Below, in pieces: positions 25,701 to 34,046 of a stretch of DNA of 58,961 bases. Origin of the DNA: Bacillota bacterium (lineage in GTDB: Bacteria > Bacillota > Clostridia > Christensenellales > SZUA-584); assembly GCA_023408075.1 (NCBI GenBank), contig JAEYKW010000007.1, positions 1 to 58,961 of the forward strand. The letters run 5' to 3'. Position 1 is the stretch's first letter. Each line of letters starts with the position of its first letter. Below the pieces are notes generated by a model. The model did not search any database. It had not been told where the DNA came from and worked only from the letters and a program-made list of their open reading frames with translations. Made by a program: the position numbers and the translations under genes.

Positions 25701-27467
25701 TTGAAACGTCTGTGCTTTCTGGCTTTATGTCTCATATTGATCATCGGCCTCATCATAAGCTGCGCGCCTCAGCAGGATCAAAGCGGCACGCCGCAGACGG
25801 CTCAAGGCGGCGCGGCGACCGACGCGAAGAATATCAATATCAAGGATATCGACATTTTAAAGCAGGACGGCAACACGGTCATCACATTTTCTCTGCTAAG
25901 CGGCAGCCGCAAAGGCGGCTACGCCGAATCAAAGCTGACGCAGCTGCCGACATATCAGATCAATATGCTCGATCAGCCGCAGCGGCTCATGATACGGTTT
26001 GACAATATCAGCTTTTGGGATTATGAACAAAAAGAGTCGTGGCTTGAATCGGACATGATTCAGGGGCTTTTCCGGGAGGTGCCGGCCAACAACAATTCGC
26101 TGACGATATTTGTTCAGCTTTCACGGTCGGCATCCTTTGATGTGAAGGAAGATGAGGGCAACCTGATTATCACGCTGAAGCCGGGCAAAGAGAACGAGGA
26201 CACGAAATACTATTGCGCTTCCAACGCGTTTTATGAGCACCAGGAGGGCAGATGGCCCGAAACGGTGGACATGCATCCGGTATTGTGCAGCGACCTGCAA
26301 AACAAGCTGCTGATATCGCAGCCGTTTGACACCAAAGAGGAAGCGCAAAGCTATATGCAGAGCATTGAAAAAACAGTCAAAGATGCTTTGCCGGAAGCCG
26401 CGCTGACGGTGATCGGCATCGGCAAAAATGCGCTCCCCGATTTTTCTTCGGATATCGATTATTCAATTGTGGAAAGCCGGGGCGTGCTGATGAAGGACGG
26501 CAGCTTTTTAAGCACGTCTGTGCTGCTGGACAACGGAAGGTATCTTGATACGGCGCCGGACGGCCGCATTGTGTTCTCGCGGGCGTACAAGCCCGAAGAA
26601 CCGGCGATGCAGCAGGACAACTACCTGATGTCTGAGAGGCTTTGGATTCAGGGAACCGACGGGCGCACACAGGGCCTCGATTTATCCGAGTTCTTTATGA
26701 TCGTCAAGGCGAAGCTTTCACCCGACGGACGGTATCTTGCGATACTCGATTCGTCCATCGAGAACAGCGTCCTGTACGTTTACGATTTTACGAATGCGGC
26801 GCTGATCAACCTCGGCGAAGAAGGCTTTGGCAGCCAGACGGCGGACTTCGCATGGTCGGATATGGGCAGCACGCTCTATGCGATGACGGGCAACAGCGAT
26901 ACCAAACAGATGCGCTCCTGCACCTTTGCGCCGGACGGCAGCTTTCAGATTCAGGCCGTGGAAGAGCTGGAAGGAGCCGCGGGCAGCATCGCCGTTTGGA
27001 AAGGGCGCGTTTTCTTTGCCGACAAAACCGCCGGGCGCGTTTATGAAATCGGCGATGAGCGCCGCGATTTGACCGCCGGCGTGGATATCTGTGCGCATCC
27101 CGATGCGAACCAACTGCTCGTGCTCGAAACACAGCCCTCAGCCGATGAACAGGTTCCAACCAGCCTGAAGCTTTATAATATCGATACGGGAGAAACGGTG
27201 GCCATTACCAGCGGCACCGATATCGTTGATTTTGGCTTCATGCCGGGCGGAAAGGTGTATTTTCTGGATGCCCATATTACAGATGCCGCCGAAGGCTATC
27301 CATACGGCCTTTTCGTCTATGATATTGCGAGCGGCACCTTGCAGGAGCTTGCGATTTGTGGTACAGATGAGTTTGCCACATCCAATTCAGGTGTGTTATA
27401 CTTTATCGATTATCTGGGAGAAGTGGAAAACGGCTTTTATGCGACGTTTACATACGGTTTGAGTTAA
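25701..27467 (+). CDS. Predicted lipoprotein with AMIN-like N-terminus and beta-propeller-like C-terminus
   Basis: A 588-residue protein not recognised as a named family. It starts at TTG after GGGGG. The N-terminus is a lipoprotein signal: basic start, hydrophobic run, and lipobox IISC with Cys21 as the lipidation site, followed by a Gln/Ser/Gly-rich linker. Residues about 45-160 look like an AMIN-type beta domain (ITFSLLSG, RLMIRFDNISFWD). A SPOR-like stretch follows (LISQPFDTKEEAQSYMQSIE, near 215). The rest resembles a TolB/WD40-like propeller with repeated SPDGRYLAILDS-type strands. It likely sits on the outer face of the membrane and binds wall material, but that is inference. It lies between mtaD and gatC. 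Confidence 0.7.
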   Translation: MKRLCFLALCLILIIGLIISCAPQQDQSGTPQTAQGGAATDAKNINIKDIDILKQDGNTVITFSLLSGSRKGGYAESKLTQLPTYQINMLDQPQRLMIRFDNISFWDYEQKESWLESDMIQGLFREVPANNNSLTIFVQLSRSASFDVKEDEGNLIITLKPGKENEDTKYYCASNAFYEHQEGRWPETVDMHPVLCSDLQNKLLISQPFDTKEEAQSYMQSIEKTVKDALPEAALTVIGIGKNALPDFSSDIDYSIVESRGVLMKDGSFLSTSVLLDNGRYLDTAPDGRIVFSRAYKPEEPAMQQDNYLMSERLWIQGTDGRTQGLDLSEFFMIVKAKLSPDGRYLAILDSSIENSVLYVYDFTNAALINLGEEGFGSQTADFAWSDMGSTLYAMTGNSDTKQMRSCTFAPDGSFQIQAVEELEGAAGSIAVWKGRVFFADKTAGRVYEIGDERRDLTAGVDICAHPDANQLLVLETQPSADEQVPTSLKLYNIDTGETVAITSGTDIVDFGFMPGGKVYFLDAHITDAAEGYPYGLFVYDIASGTLQELAICGTDEFATSNSGVLYFIDYLGEVENGFYATFTYGLS

Positions 27468-27489
27468 ATTAATTCTTTAGGAGGACGGC

Positions 27490-27777
27490 ATGCAGGTTCC
27501 AATTTCCGAGGTGGAAAAAATAGCGGTGCTTTCACGTTTAAGCTTCAGCGAAGAAGAGAAAAAACAATACCAGCATCATCTTGAAGCCATACTGAAAACG
27601 GCACAGCGCCTTGAAGAGCTTGATACGAAGGATGTGGCCCCCACGGCACACATTCAGGGCGTGGAGAATGTGCTCAGGCGCGATGTGGTGGAGAAGAGCA
27701 TGGATAACGATATACTGACGGCCAATGCGCCCGAGCGTGATAACGGGTGTTTTATCGTGCCCAAAGTTGTTGAATGA
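27490..27777 (+). CDS. gatC: Asp-tRNA(Asn)/Glu-tRNA(Gln) amidotransferase subunit C
   Basis: GatC stabilises the GatAB amidotransferase. The 95-residue protein has VEKIAVLSRLSFSEEEKKQY at the N-terminus and the DVAPTAH motif and LRRDVV segment, all typical. TAGGAGG precedes the ATG. First gene of gatCAB. Confidence 0.95.
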   Translation: MQVPISEVEKIAVLSRLSFSEEEKKQYQHHLEAILKTAQRLEELDTKDVAPTAHIQGVENVLRRDVVEKSMDNDILTANAPERDNGCFIVPKVVE

Positions 27778-27786
27778 GGTGGCAAT

Positions 27787-29256
27787 TTGAAAGCATATGA
27801 ACTGAGCATGAAGCAGATAATGGACAAGCTCGACAGTAAGGAAATCAGTGCCTCGGAGCTTGTGAAAGATCTGCTCGATAGAATTAATGATAAAGAGCCG
27901 CAGCTGCGCGCTTTAAATTGCGTTTGCGGAGAGCAGGCGCTGAAGGAAGCAAAGTCGGCGGATGAGCGCCGTGCCAAAGGCGAGCAAAAAAGCGCGTTTG
28001 ACGGTGTTCCCGCAATCATAAAAGACAACATCTGCACGCAAGGCATCGCCACCACGTGCTCGTCGAAAATGCTGCAGGGCTTTGTGCCCCCGTATGACGC
28101 GCATGTCATCGAGCGGTTTAAATCGCTCGGCATCATCACGCTTGCCAAATCGAATCTCGATGAATTTGCGATGGGCTCATCCACCGAGAACAGTGCGTTT
28201 AAAATTTCGGCGAATCCGTGGGATTTACGGCGTGTTCCGGGCGGCTCGTCGGGCGGCAGCGCGGCGGCTGTGTCGGCAGGCTATGCGCCGCTTGCGCTCG
28301 GCTCGGATACAGGCGGCAGCATTCGGCAGCCCGCCTCATACTGCGGCGTTGTCGGCTTAAAGCCCACATACGGCGTTGTGTCGCGCTATGGCCTTGTCGC
28401 GTTTGCGTCCTCGCTCGATCAGATCGGCCCGTTTACGCGCACGATCGAAGATGCGGCTTTGGCGCTCAATACGCTTTGCAGCCACGACAGGCGCGATTCC
28501 ACATCGATTGATATGGTGTATCCCGACTACACAGCCGGGATCACAGAGGGCATCAAGGGCATGAAAATCGGCGTGCCGAAGGAATACTTCGCGGAAGGCC
28601 TTGGCGATGATGCCAAAGCCGCACTGCTGAGTGCCATGAAAACATATGAAGACTTGGGCGCCATCGTGGAAGAAACCACGCTGCCCACGTTCGATTATGC
28701 GCTCGGCGTCTACTATATCATCTCCTCTGCGGAAGCCACCTCGAACCTCTCGCGCTACGACGGCGTGAAGTACGGCCACCGTGCGGCAAATTACGACGGC
28801 ATTGTGGATATGTATGTGCAGACGCGCAACGAAGGCTTCGGGCCGGAGGTCAAGCGCCGCATGATGCTCGGCAACTACGTGTTAAGCTCCGGGTATTACG
28901 ACGCCTATTATTTAAAAGCGCTCAAGGTCAGAACGCTGGTCAAGCGGGACTTTGATTCATTATTTGAAAAATACGACTGCATACTGTCGCCGACGGCGCC
29001 GACACCCGCGTTTGTGGCGGGCGAAAAGACCGATCCGCTGCAGATGTACATGACGGATATCTACACGGTTCCCGTCAACATCGCGGGGCTGACAGCCGTG
29101 TCCATGCCTTGCGGGCTGAGCGGCGGAGGGTTGCCTATCGGCGTTCAGCTCATCGCGAAACCGCTCGGCGAGCCGGTGATGCTGCGCATGGCGCGCGCAC
29201 TTGAGCAAACCATTGAACCTATCGGAAATCCGTCCTTCAAGGGAGGTGAGCAGTGA
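27787..29256 (+). CDS. gatA: Asp-tRNA(Asn)/Glu-tRNA(Gln) amidotransferase subunit A
   Basis: GatA is the glutaminase/amidase subunit. The 489-residue protein has the amidase-signature catalytic elements: Lys79 in IIKDNICT, the Ser-rich GGSSGGSAAAVSAG near residue 152, and SDTGGSIRQPASYCG with the nucleophile Ser near residue 178. Starts at TTG 27787 after GAGGTGG. Its stop overlaps the gatB start. Confidence 0.97.
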   Translation: MKAYELSMKQIMDKLDSKEISASELVKDLLDRINDKEPQLRALNCVCGEQALKEAKSADERRAKGEQKSAFDGVPAIIKDNICTQGIATTCSSKMLQGFVPPYDAHVIERFKSLGIITLAKSNLDEFAMGSSTENSAFKISANPWDLRRVPGGSSGGSAAAVSAGYAPLALGSDTGGSIRQPASYCGVVGLKPTYGVVSRYGLVAFASSLDQIGPFTRTIEDAALALNTLCSHDRRDSTSIDMVYPDYTAGITEGIKGMKIGVPKEYFAEGLGDDAKAALLSAMKTYEDLGAIVEETTLPTFDYALGVYYIISSAEATSNLSRYDGVKYGHRAANYDGIVDMYVQTRNEGFGPEVKRRMMLGNYVLSSGYYDAYYLKALKVRTLVKRDFDSLFEKYDCILSPTAPTPAFVAGEKTDPLQMYMTDIYTVPVNIAGLTAVSMPCGLSGGGLPIGVQLIAKPLGEPVMLRMARALEQTIEPIGNPSFKGGEQ

Positions 29257-30686
29257 TGAAATTCGAAACCGTGATCGGGCTTGAGGTCCATGTGGAGCTT
29301 GCGACCAATACGAAAATATTCTGCGGCTGTGAGAACAAATTCGGCGGCGAGCCCAATACGCATTGCTGCCCCATCTGTATCGGCATGCCGGGCGTGCTGC
29401 CCGTGCTCAACGAGAAGGTCGTGGAGTTCGCGGCCAGAGCGGGCCTTGCAACCAACTGCAGTATCGCGAACTTTTCGAAGATGGACCGCAAGGGGTACTA
29501 CTATCCCGATTTGCCCAAAGCATATCAGATTTCACAGTTTGATCTGCCGATATGCAAAGAGGGTTATGTCGATATTAAAGTGAACGGACAGGAAAAACGC
29601 ATCCGCATCACGCGCATCCATATGGAGGAAGACGCGGGCAAGCTGCTGCATGACGCCTGCGCGGGCACGGCAGTCGATTATAACCGCTGCGGCGTGCCTC
29701 TCATTGAAATTGTCACCGAGCCGGATCTGCGCAGCCCGGAAGAAACGAAGGCGTTTCTTGAGACGCTCAAAAGCATCATGCAGTATACGGGCGTTTCCGA
29801 CTGCAAAATGCAGGAGGGCTCGCTGCGCTGCGATGTGAACGTATCTGTGCGCGAGGAAGGCAGCAGTGTGCTCGGCACGCGCACCGAGATGAAGAATTTA
29901 AACAGCTTTTCTGCCGTATTCCGCGCGATAGAAGCCGAGAGTGCGCGGCAGATTGCACTGATAGAAGAGGGCGGCAGCGTTTCGCAGGAGACGCGCCGTT
30001 TTGACGACGTGAAGGGAAAAAGCTATGCGATGCGCGGCAAGGAAGAAGCACACGATTACCGGTATTTCCCGGATCCCGATCTGGTGCCCATCACGCTGAC
30101 GGACGAACGCATCGGGCAGCTTAAAGACAGCCTGCCGGAGCTGCCGGAAGCGAAAAAGCAGCGTTATATCGCGCAGCTCGGTCTCTCGGAATACGATGCG
30201 GGCGTGCTCACTGCCGACCGTGATATCGCGGTGTTCTTCGACGCTTGTCTTGCCGAATATAATGAACCCAAGAAAGTCTGCAACCTGATTATGACCGACC
30301 TGCTGCGCCTGTTTAAGGAAGACGGCGTGCTGCCCGAGAACAACCCGGTGAAACCGGCGCATCTCGCGGAAACGCTGCGGCTGATCGACAACGGACAGGT
30401 CAACATCACGGTGGCCAAAGCGGTGTTTGAAGAGTGCTTCCGCACGGGTGAATCGCCCGCGGCGATTGTGGATACAAGGGGCCTCGCACAGATCAGCGAT
30501 ACGGACGAAATCAGAACGATGATACGCGATATCATTGCGAAAAATCCGGGTCCCGTGGCGGATTATAAGGGCGGCAAAGCCAAGGCGCTCACATTCTTTG
30601 TGGGCCAGGTGATGAAGCTCACGAAAGGCCAGGCCAATCCGCAGGTTGTCAACGCGATTGCGCTGGAGGAGCTCGACAAAGCGTAA
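29256..30686 (+). CDS. gatB: Asp-tRNA(Asn)/Glu-tRNA(Gln) amidotransferase subunit B
   Basis: GatB binds misacylated tRNA and carries the kinase/transamidase site. The 476-residue protein has the signature FETVIGLEVHVELATNTKIFC, zinc-site cysteines (FCGCEN, HCCPIC), MEEDAGKLLHD, and the C-terminal YqeY-like domain ending GQANPQVVNAIALEEL. GTG 29253 is an alternative start; ATG 29256 shares one base with the gatA stop and has GGAGG 9 nt upstream. Confidence 0.97.
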   Translation: MKFETVIGLEVHVELATNTKIFCGCENKFGGEPNTHCCPICIGMPGVLPVLNEKVVEFAARAGLATNCSIANFSKMDRKGYYYPDLPKAYQISQFDLPICKEGYVDIKVNGQEKRIRITRIHMEEDAGKLLHDACAGTAVDYNRCGVPLIEIVTEPDLRSPEETKAFLETLKSIMQYTGVSDCKMQEGSLRCDVNVSVREEGSSVLGTRTEMKNLNSFSAVFRAIEAESARQIALIEEGGSVSQETRRFDDVKGKSYAMRGKEEAHDYRYFPDPDLVPITLTDERIGQLKDSLPELPEAKKQRYIAQLGLSEYDAGVLTADRDIAVFFDACLAEYNEPKKVCNLIMTDLLRLFKEDGVLPENNPVKPAHLAETLRLIDNGQVNITVAKAVFEECFRTGESPAAIVDTRGLAQISDTDEIRTMIRDIIAKNPGPVADYKGGKAKALTFFVGQVMKLTKGQANPQVVNAIALEELDKA

Positions 30687-30705
30687 ATCAAGCCGGTTGT
30701 AAAAC

Positions 30706-30756
30706 ACAGCGCGTCCTGCCGGGCCGGTGCCCCAAGGGCAGCCGCGCTGTCTTTTT
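30706..30756 (+). terminator. Terminator of the gatCAB operon
   Basis: ACAGCGCG (30706-30713) pairs with CGCGCTGT (30743-30750) and an inner CTGCC/GGCAG stem extends the hairpin. CTTTTT follows. It ends the gatCAB transcript about 20 bp after the stop codon. Confidence 0.85.
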
Positions 30757-30811
30757 ATAAATAAAAAAAGCGCGAAAAAGACTATAATATTAAGCAAATT
30801 GAAGAAAACGC

Positions 30812-30840
30812 TTATTGTTTTAAACACATTGTGCTATAAT
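30812..30840 (+). promoter_or_regulatory. Putative extended -10 promoter of the yicC-remA-gmk operon
   Basis: A perfect TATAAT (30835-30840) preceded by TGC as an extended -10. A weak -35, TTATTG (30812-30817), lies 17 bp upstream. It is 36 bp before the yicC start. Confidence 0.6.
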
Positions 30841-30876
30841 CATATGTCAATAGATTAAATAAGGGGCGAGAATATA

Positions 30877-31752
30877 TTGAGGAGCATGACAGGCTTCGGT
30901 CGTGCCGAAGTCGAACAAGAAGGAAGAAAGCTGACGGTTGAACTGAAGACGGTGAATCACCGCTTTCTGGATATTAACATCCGCATGCCAAGAACGCTTG
31001 GGTTTACCGAAGAGCTTGTCAGAAAGACCATCAAAGACAGATTGTCCCGCGGACGTGTGGATGTGTTTATCAACTACAGCGCGCTTGCGGGCGATGCCAA
31101 AACGGTTACGGCGGATGTCGCCCTGATGAGCTCATATCTGGATGCCGCAAGAACTGCCGCCGAAGAGGTGGGCGTGCTCGATAATCTGCAGCTGTCAGAC
31201 TTGATCCGCATTCCGGATATCATTGTGATACAGGAAGAAGGAGAGGACGAAGAACGCTTGTCTTGCCTTGTTCAGACGGCATCCGTTCAGGCGATAGAAG
31301 CGCTGGAAGGCATGCGCCTGCGCGAAGGGGAATCGCTCAAAATCAACATCGTGGAATGCCTCGAAGCGCTCGAAGCGATCCGTCAGCGTGTCAGCCGCAG
31401 AAAAGACGAGGTTGTGGCCGAATACGCCTTAAAGCTCAAGCAGCGCATTGCCGAGCTGATTGCAAATACGGATATTGACGAAGCCAGATTCAATACCGAG
31501 GTGGCGCTGATGGCCGACAGAGCCGATGTGACGGAGGAAATCGTCCGGCTCGGCACGCATATCAGCGAGTTTAAAAAGGCCGCCAACGATGCCGACGCGG
31601 TGGGCCGCAAACTGGATTTCATGGTGCAGGAAATGAACCGTGAAATGAATACCATCGGTTCAAAATCGCAGGATTACGACATCACGTCTGCGGTGATTGA
31701 AGGCAAAAGCATTATTGAAAAGATTAGAGAACAAGTTCAAAATATTGAATAA
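30877..31752 (+). CDS. yicC: YicC family endoribonuclease-like protein
   Basis: A 291-residue protein of the YicC (YloC) family, shown in E. coli and B. subtilis to have RNase activity. RSMTGFGRAEVE at the N-terminus and the C-terminal DUF1732 block (KLDFMVQEMNREMNTIGSKSQD, quoted here in part) are diagnostic. The TTG start gives the expected first residues; AAGGGG lies 10 nt upstream. It is the first gene of the operon, as yloC is in B. subtilis. Confidence 0.92.
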   Translation: MRSMTGFGRAEVEQEGRKLTVELKTVNHRFLDINIRMPRTLGFTEELVRKTIKDRLSRGRVDVFINYSALAGDAKTVTADVALMSSYLDAARTAAEEVGVLDNLQLSDLIRIPDIIVIQEEGEDEERLSCLVQTASVQAIEALEGMRLREGESLKINIVECLEALEAIRQRVSRRKDEVVAEYALKLKQRIAELIANTDIDEARFNTEVALMADRADVTEEIVRLGTHISEFKKAANDADAVGRKLDFMVQEMNREMNTIGSKSQDYDITSAVIEGKSIIEKIREQVQNIE

Positions 31753-31770
31753 AAGTTTGGAGGGCAGCTT

Positions 31771-32031
31771 ATGGCTATTAAGCTCATAAACATTGGTTTT
31801 GGCAACATCGTATCCGCCAACAGGCTGATTGCGATTGTGAGCCCCGAATCCGCGCCGATCAAGCGCATCATTCAGGAGGCTCGGCAAAAGGGAAATCTGA
31901 TAGACGCCACATATGGAAGACGGACACGCGCTGTGATCATCACGGACAGCGATCATGTTATTCTTTCGGCTGTCCAGCCTGAAACGGTCGCACACCGTCT
32001 GACCGATAAAGACGACGACGCCGAGGAATAA
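31771..32031 (+). CDS. remA: Extracellular matrix regulator RemA family protein
   Basis: RemA is a small DNA-binding regulator of biofilm matrix and osmoprotection genes in B. subtilis. The 86-residue protein matches the DUF370 family closely: INIGFGNIVSANRLIAIVSP at the start, then the GNLIDATYGRRTRAVIITDS core. The family has a strongly conserved Arg-rich centre seen here. It sits between yicC and gmk, as in B. subtilis, and has GGAGG before the ATG. Confidence 0.93.
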   Translation: MAIKLINIGFGNIVSANRLIAIVSPESAPIKRIIQEARQKGNLIDATYGRRTRAVIITDSDHVILSAVQPETVAHRLTDKDDDAEE

Positions 32032-32034
32032 CGC

Positions 32035-32628
32035 ATGGAGAAAGGGCTGTTGCTTGTTCTTTCCGGACCCTCGGGCACCGGAAAGGGGACTGTTTGCAAA
32101 GCGTTGCTGAATAAGCGCAAGGATATTTCATTGTCTGTTTCGTGCACCACGCGCGCGCCGCGTCCGGGTGAGGCCGACGGAAAAAGCTATTTTTTTAAAA
32201 CGCGCGAGGAATTTGAGAGCCTCATTGAGCAGAACGCTTTTTTGGAGTATGCGGATGTGTTTTCGAATTATTATGGCACCCCCAAAAGCTTCGTGGATGC
32301 GGCGATTGAGCAGGGCAAAGATGTGCTGCTCGAAATTGATGTGCAGGGCGCGCTCAAGGTGAAAAAATCTTATCCGCACGGTGTTTATTTATTTTTGGTT
32401 CCGCCCACAATGGAAGAGCTGGAAAACCGCATTCGCAGCCGGGGCACCGAAACGGCGGCGCAAATTGACGCGAGGCTCGGAAAGGCCAACGCCGAGATGA
32501 ACCTCATGCATGAATACGATTACAGGATCGTCAACGATCAGGTTGACGATGTGGTAGGCCGGATAGAGGCCATTATGACGGCGGAAAGGCTCAGGGTTTT
32601 CCGCTATCAAGAACAAACAAAGGAGTGA
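32035..32628 (+). CDS. gmk: Guanylate kinase
   Basis: Phosphorylates GMP to GDP. The 197-residue protein has the P-loop LSGPSGTGKGTVC near residues 9-20, the GMP-binding SVSCTTRAPRPGE, and YGTPK. It follows remA by 3 nt. Confidence 0.97.
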   Translation: MEKGLLLVLSGPSGTGKGTVCKALLNKRKDISLSVSCTTRAPRPGEADGKSYFFKTREEFESLIEQNAFLEYADVFSNYYGTPKSFVDAAIEQGKDVLLEIDVQGALKVKKSYPHGVYLFLVPPTMEELENRIRSRGTETAAQIDARLGKANAEMNLMHEYDYRIVNDQVDDVVGRIEAIMTAERLRVFRYQEQTKE

Positions 32629-32634
32629 TTCTAT

Positions 32635-32835
32635 ATGATGTACCCGGGAGTCAGTGAGCTCAAAGAAAAGGTGGATTGCCGCTATACGCTTGTGGTCGAG
32701 TCGGCAAAACGCGCCCGCCAGCTGGTGGACGGTGCCGAACCGCTGACCACATCGCCCGAAGCGAATCCCGTTTCTCAGGCGGCGAAAGAGATTTTCAGCG
32801 ACAAAATCACGTATATCACACCGGAAGAGGCTTAA
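32635..32835 (+). CDS. rpoZ: DNA-directed RNA polymerase omega subunit
   Basis: A 66-residue omega subunit. The conserved helix is YTLVVESAKRARQLVDGA; the rest is short as in Gram-positives. The ATG start is followed directly by a second ATG. Position between gmk and coaBC supports the call. Confidence 0.9.
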   Translation: MMYPGVSELKEKVDCRYTLVVESAKRARQLVDGAEPLTTSPEANPVSQAAKEIFSDKITYITPEEA

Positions 32836-32838
32836 GCG

Positions 32839-34041
32839 ATGCCTTTGACGGTTGTTGTCGGCGTATCGGGCGGCATTGCCGCCTACAAGTCGGCTTACCT
32901 CGTCAGCGCGCTCAAAAAGAAGGGCTACGACGTCCATGTGCTGATGACGCAAAACGCGCTCAAATTTGTCGGCGCAGTCACGTTCGAGACGCTCTCGAAC
33001 AACGCCGTTTTAACCGATACGTTTGACCGGACAGGAGAATTCGATGTCAAGCATGTCTCGCTCGCGAAAAGGGCGGACATGCTTATTATTGCGCCCGCAA
33101 CCGCCGATATTATCGCCAAAGCGGCGGCAGGCATTGCGGACGACATGCTGATGACCACACTGCTGGCCTGCGAATGCCCGGTTGTTTTCGCGCCCGCCAT
33201 GAACGACGTGATGTACAAGGATGCGGCGACGCAGAACAACATTTCGCTGCTCAAAAAGCGCGGCTATTTTGTGATGGACACCGGCGAAGGCCTGCTCGCC
33301 TGCGGCGATGTGGGGCAGGGGCGGATGCGCGAGCCCGATGACATCATCGCGTATGCGGCGGATGTACTCGTGTCGCGTTACGACCTTCTCGGTGTGCGCG
33401 TGCTTGTTTCCGCAGGGCCGACGCGCGAGATGATCGACCCCGTGCGGTACTTATCCAACCGGTCCTCGGGCAAAATGGGCTATGCGATCGCGCAGGCCGC
33501 CGTGAACCGGGGCGCCAACGTGACGCTTGTTACGGGGCCCGTTTCCATCGAAGCGCCGCTCAAGGTAAAAACGGTCCGTGTGGTTTCCGCCGCCGATATG
33601 GCGGCCGCCATGAGCGAGCTTGCCGGTGAAGCCGACATCATTGTGATGGCGGCAGCCGTGGCGGACTATACGCCCAAAACGGTCAGCGATCAGAAGATCA
33701 AAAAAGGCGGCGACATGACGGTGGAGCTCGTCCGCACGCAGGATATATTATCGTCCCTCGGGGAGCACAAAAAGGAGAATCAGCTGCTGATGGGATTCGC
33801 GGCCGAGACGCAGGATTTGGAGGAGAACGCCGTCGGGAAGATGAAAAAGAAGAAGCTCGATGTGATTGCGCTCAACGATGTGTCCCGCAGCGCCGAAGGC
33901 TTTGAATCGGACAGCAACAATATCATATTGTATTTCAAAGACGGCACATCTCAAGACCTCGGAAGCGACAGCAAAAAGAATCTGTCGCGGCACATCCTGG
34001 ATGTGCTCGCAGCGCATTATCAAAAGATAATCGCGAGGTAA
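32839..34041 (+). CDS. coaBC: Phosphopantothenoylcysteine decarboxylase / synthase CoaBC
   Basis: A two-domain coenzyme A biosynthesis enzyme. The N-terminal flavoprotein decarboxylase domain has VVGVSGGIAAYKSAYL and the LACGDVGQGRM region with its catalytic Cys. The C-terminal ligase domain has SAGPTREMIDPVRYLSNRSS and MAAAVADYTP. The 400-residue length is normal. Only 3 nt after rpoZ. Confidence 0.96.
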   Translation: MPLTVVVGVSGGIAAYKSAYLVSALKKKGYDVHVLMTQNALKFVGAVTFETLSNNAVLTDTFDRTGEFDVKHVSLAKRADMLIIAPATADIIAKAAAGIADDMLMTTLLACECPVVFAPAMNDVMYKDAATQNNISLLKKRGYFVMDTGEGLLACGDVGQGRMREPDDIIAYAADVLVSRYDLLGVRVLVSAGPTREMIDPVRYLSNRSSGKMGYAIAQAAVNRGANVTLVTGPVSIEAPLKVKTVRVVSAADMAAAMSELAGEADIIVMAAAVADYTPKTVSDQKIKKGGDMTVELVRTQDILSSLGEHKKENQLLMGFAAETQDLEENAVGKMKKKKLDVIALNDVSRSAEGFESDSNNIILYFKDGTSQDLGSDSKKNLSRHILDVLAAHYQKIIAR

Positions 34042-34046
34042 TTCCC

